Source: Syntrophaceae bacterium (lineage in GTDB: Bacteria > Desulfobacterota > Desulfomonilia > Desulfomonilales > Desulfomonilaceae). From it: a DNA stretch of 5,683 nt. The stretch lies in assembly GCA_014874425.1 (NCBI GenBank), contig JACWAG010000091.1, positions 1-5,683 of the forward strand, given 5' to 3'. Position 1 is the first letter of the stretch. Each line of letters opens with the position of its first letter. The notes under the pieces are model-generated. The model ran no database searches and was not told the origin of the DNA. It saw nothing but the letters and a program-made list of their open reading frames with translations. A program made the translations under genes and the position numbers. This document shows, piece by piece, positions 4,523-5,683 of this stretch.

Positions 4523-5683
4523 TTATTTTTCAAAGAAGCTTTCGAGCCTAAAAAGCTTCTCAGAGCATACCCGTTCACATCTTCTGCAAGCGACCCCATT
4601 GCATAAAGATTGATCCAGCACAATTGTTGGATAATCAATCTCCTCCAATATCATCAGGGCATTCTCCGTACATAAGTTGACACACTCATGGCACATCAGG
4701 CAGCCTTCTATTTTAACTTGGACTCGTTGTCCGATATCGGAAATGGTTGTTAATCCCAGCTCTCCAAGATCATCGATATCACGCTGGACAGTTCGTACTA
4801 CTTCCGGTATCCAGTCTATGGTCGGAAGTTCAGGAAATCCATATTTTTTCAGAAATTTTTGGTATTGAGAAAACGGCATCCCTTCAGTCCAATATGACAG
4901 TTCCAGAATATAAACTTTTTCGAAGACTTTAGATGCCGCAAACATACAATGGGTTTGGCGAAGGTTCTTCGCCAAATCACTCATCATTTCCAACTTCTTA
5001 GGATCGAGGACCAGATCTCGGGCCATTGCAAGCGAAGTGTTACCTACTTGATAAATTGTTTTGACCCTCGGAGGAATCATTCCTAGACGCTGAGCTTTAA
5101 TAGGATCTACGTAAGTGCCTGATGCTCCAGACATGTACGCCGTTGTCACGTCTTCAAGTTCTATGCCCGCCTCTTGGCAGAGAGTGATGTGACCGGCTCG
5201 CACAGACCCAATAGCTTTACCTGCTTCCTTAAAATCTTCTTCCGTAAATATGATATCCGGCGCAAGACGAAATTCGGCATCCAGGGTATTTATTCGGGGG
5301 ATGTTGATAAGTTTCCGCTCAATTCCCTGATGCACAATGGCGACAGTCCCAGTACCTGTTATACCTACAGGCTCAATCAAACCGTCGTCTATGACAGTTC
5401 CATTCTTGAGATCCAATAGTGGTCCATCTATAGACATCATTTCTCGATCTAGAACTATGATCCTGTCATAACGTTCCGTTCCTATCAGATCTGAGATTGC
5501 GCCCGGCATGGCCAACATTCCACAGGTGATTTGCTGACCTTCAAGGGCGGGGCCGGCCGCAGTCGAACCTGTGATTACCCGGCCTTCGTGATACAAGGCC
5601 ATTTCCGCGTTGGTTCCATAATCAGTTGTAAGAGAGGTTTCGTCTTTATCGAGCATCCCAGTCTGGATCATCATGGCTAAAGC
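4523..5683 (-). CDS. ramA: RamA-like ATP-dependent reductive activase of corrinoid proteins (5' end beyond window)
   Basis: RamA-type proteins use ATP hydrolysis and Fe-S electrons to reduce inactive Co(II) corrinoid proteins to the methyl-accepting Co(I) state. The frame is open to base 5683. The first in-window Met (5674) is not the true start: it lies about 17 residues before DYGTNAEMAL, a phosphate-binding motif found mid-protein in this ASKHA/DUF4445 group. Numbering from that Met, DYGTNAE is at 18-24, STAAGPALEGQQITCGM at 37-53, GITGTGTVAIV at 104-114 and the C-terminal nucleotide motif MSGASGTYVDPIKAQRLGMIPP at 181-202. The tail (about 318-370) is a dicluster ferredoxin-like domain: C325, C328, C331, C335 (CX2CX2CX3C) and C358, C363, C366, C370 (CX4CX2CX3C). 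This ASKHA core with C-terminal two-cluster tail matches RamA; RACo instead carries an N-terminal 2Fe-2S domain, which cannot be excluded in the missing part. It precedes rbr and fprA on the same strand. Confidence 0.85.
   Translation of the reverse strand, partial: ALAMMIQTGMLDKDETSLTTDYGTNAEMALYHEGRVITGSTAAGPALEGQQITCGMLAMPGAISDLIGTERYDRIIVLDREMMSIDGPLLDLKNGTVIDDGLIEPVGITGTGTVAIVHQGIERKLINIPRINTLDAEFRLAPDIIFTEEDFKEAGKAIGSVRAGHITLCQEAGIELEDVTTAYMSGASGTYVDPIKAQRLGMIPPRVKTIYQVGNTSLAMARDLVLDPKKLEMMSDLAKNLRQTHCMFAASKVFEKVYILELSYWTEGMPFSQYQKFLKKYGFPELPTIDWIPEVVRTVQRDIDDLGELGLTTISDIGQRVQVKIEGCLMCHECVNLCTENALMILEEIDYPTIVLDQSLCNGVACRRCERVCSEKLFRLESFFEK
4954..4976. repeat. 23-bp perfect hairpin inside the ramA-like gene
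   Basis: The ten-base arms TTTGGCGAAG (4954-4963) and CTTCGCCAAA (4967-4976) are exact complements around a 3-base loop. In the transcript the loop is AAC, and the element encodes about DLAKNLRQ. No T-run follows it, so it is not a terminator. It may slow ribosomes, protect mRNA or be incidental. Confidence 0.65.

Noticed and set aside
4263..4613. Plus-strand open frame spanning the start of rbr and the end of the ramA-like gene
   Set aside because: It is antisense to two well-supported genes, has no ribosome site that I could see, and has no recognisable protein features.
4677..5419. Several plus-strand open frames of 61-81 codons across the ramA-like gene
   Set aside because: They overlap each other and the clear activase frame on the other strand; they are shadows.
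5672..5674. ATG as the true start of the ramA-like gene
   Set aside because: The frame stays open upstream to the window edge, and the protein from this Met would lack the family's N-terminal part before the DYGTN motif.

Overview
The window suggests a strictly anaerobic bacterium, most likely a sulfate-reducing or syntrophic member of the Desulfobacterota (former Deltaproteobacteria). That placement is an inference from gene content: a class A flavodiiron protein, a rubrerythrin, a RamA-type corrinoid activase and a multi-PAS sensor in one neighbourhood. No 16S gene or other phylogenetic marker is present. Five protein genes fill almost the whole window; the first and last run off its edges. 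No RNA gene, insertion sequence, CRISPR array or gene-free stretch over 300 bases was seen.

Layout. (1) 1-1924, minus strand: the first 641 residues of a soluble sensor protein with a degenerate receiver-like N-terminus and about four PAS-type segments; its output domain lies beyond base 1. (2) 1925-2063: a 139-bp divergent intergenic region with a small inverted repeat. (3) 2064-2591, plus strand: a complete BtuR/CobO corrinoid adenosyltransferase, with a 26-bp near-palindrome inside the coding sequence. (4) 2592-2634: a 43-bp convergent gap with no recognisable intrinsic terminator. (5) 5683-2635, minus strand, three genes transcribed in the order ramA-like, rubrerythrin, flavodiiron protein, separated by gaps of 95 and 107 bp that hold candidate regulatory repeats.

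How the genes may work together. RamA-type proteins use ATP and low-potential electrons from Fe-S clusters to return inactive Co(II) corrinoid proteins to Co(I). The 5' part of this gene, and probably the methyltransferase and corrinoid-protein genes it serves, lie past base 5683. Co(I) corrinoids and low-potential Fe-S centres are oxidised by O2. The next two genes on the same strand encode a peroxide reductase (rubrerythrin) and an O2- or NO-reducing flavodiiron enzyme. The adenosyltransferase consumes Co(I) corrinoid to make the adenosyl cofactor. The window can therefore be read as corrinoid metabolism beside oxygen protection, with a divergently transcribed sensor. The individual family assignments are firm; the functional link between them is inferred from position only.
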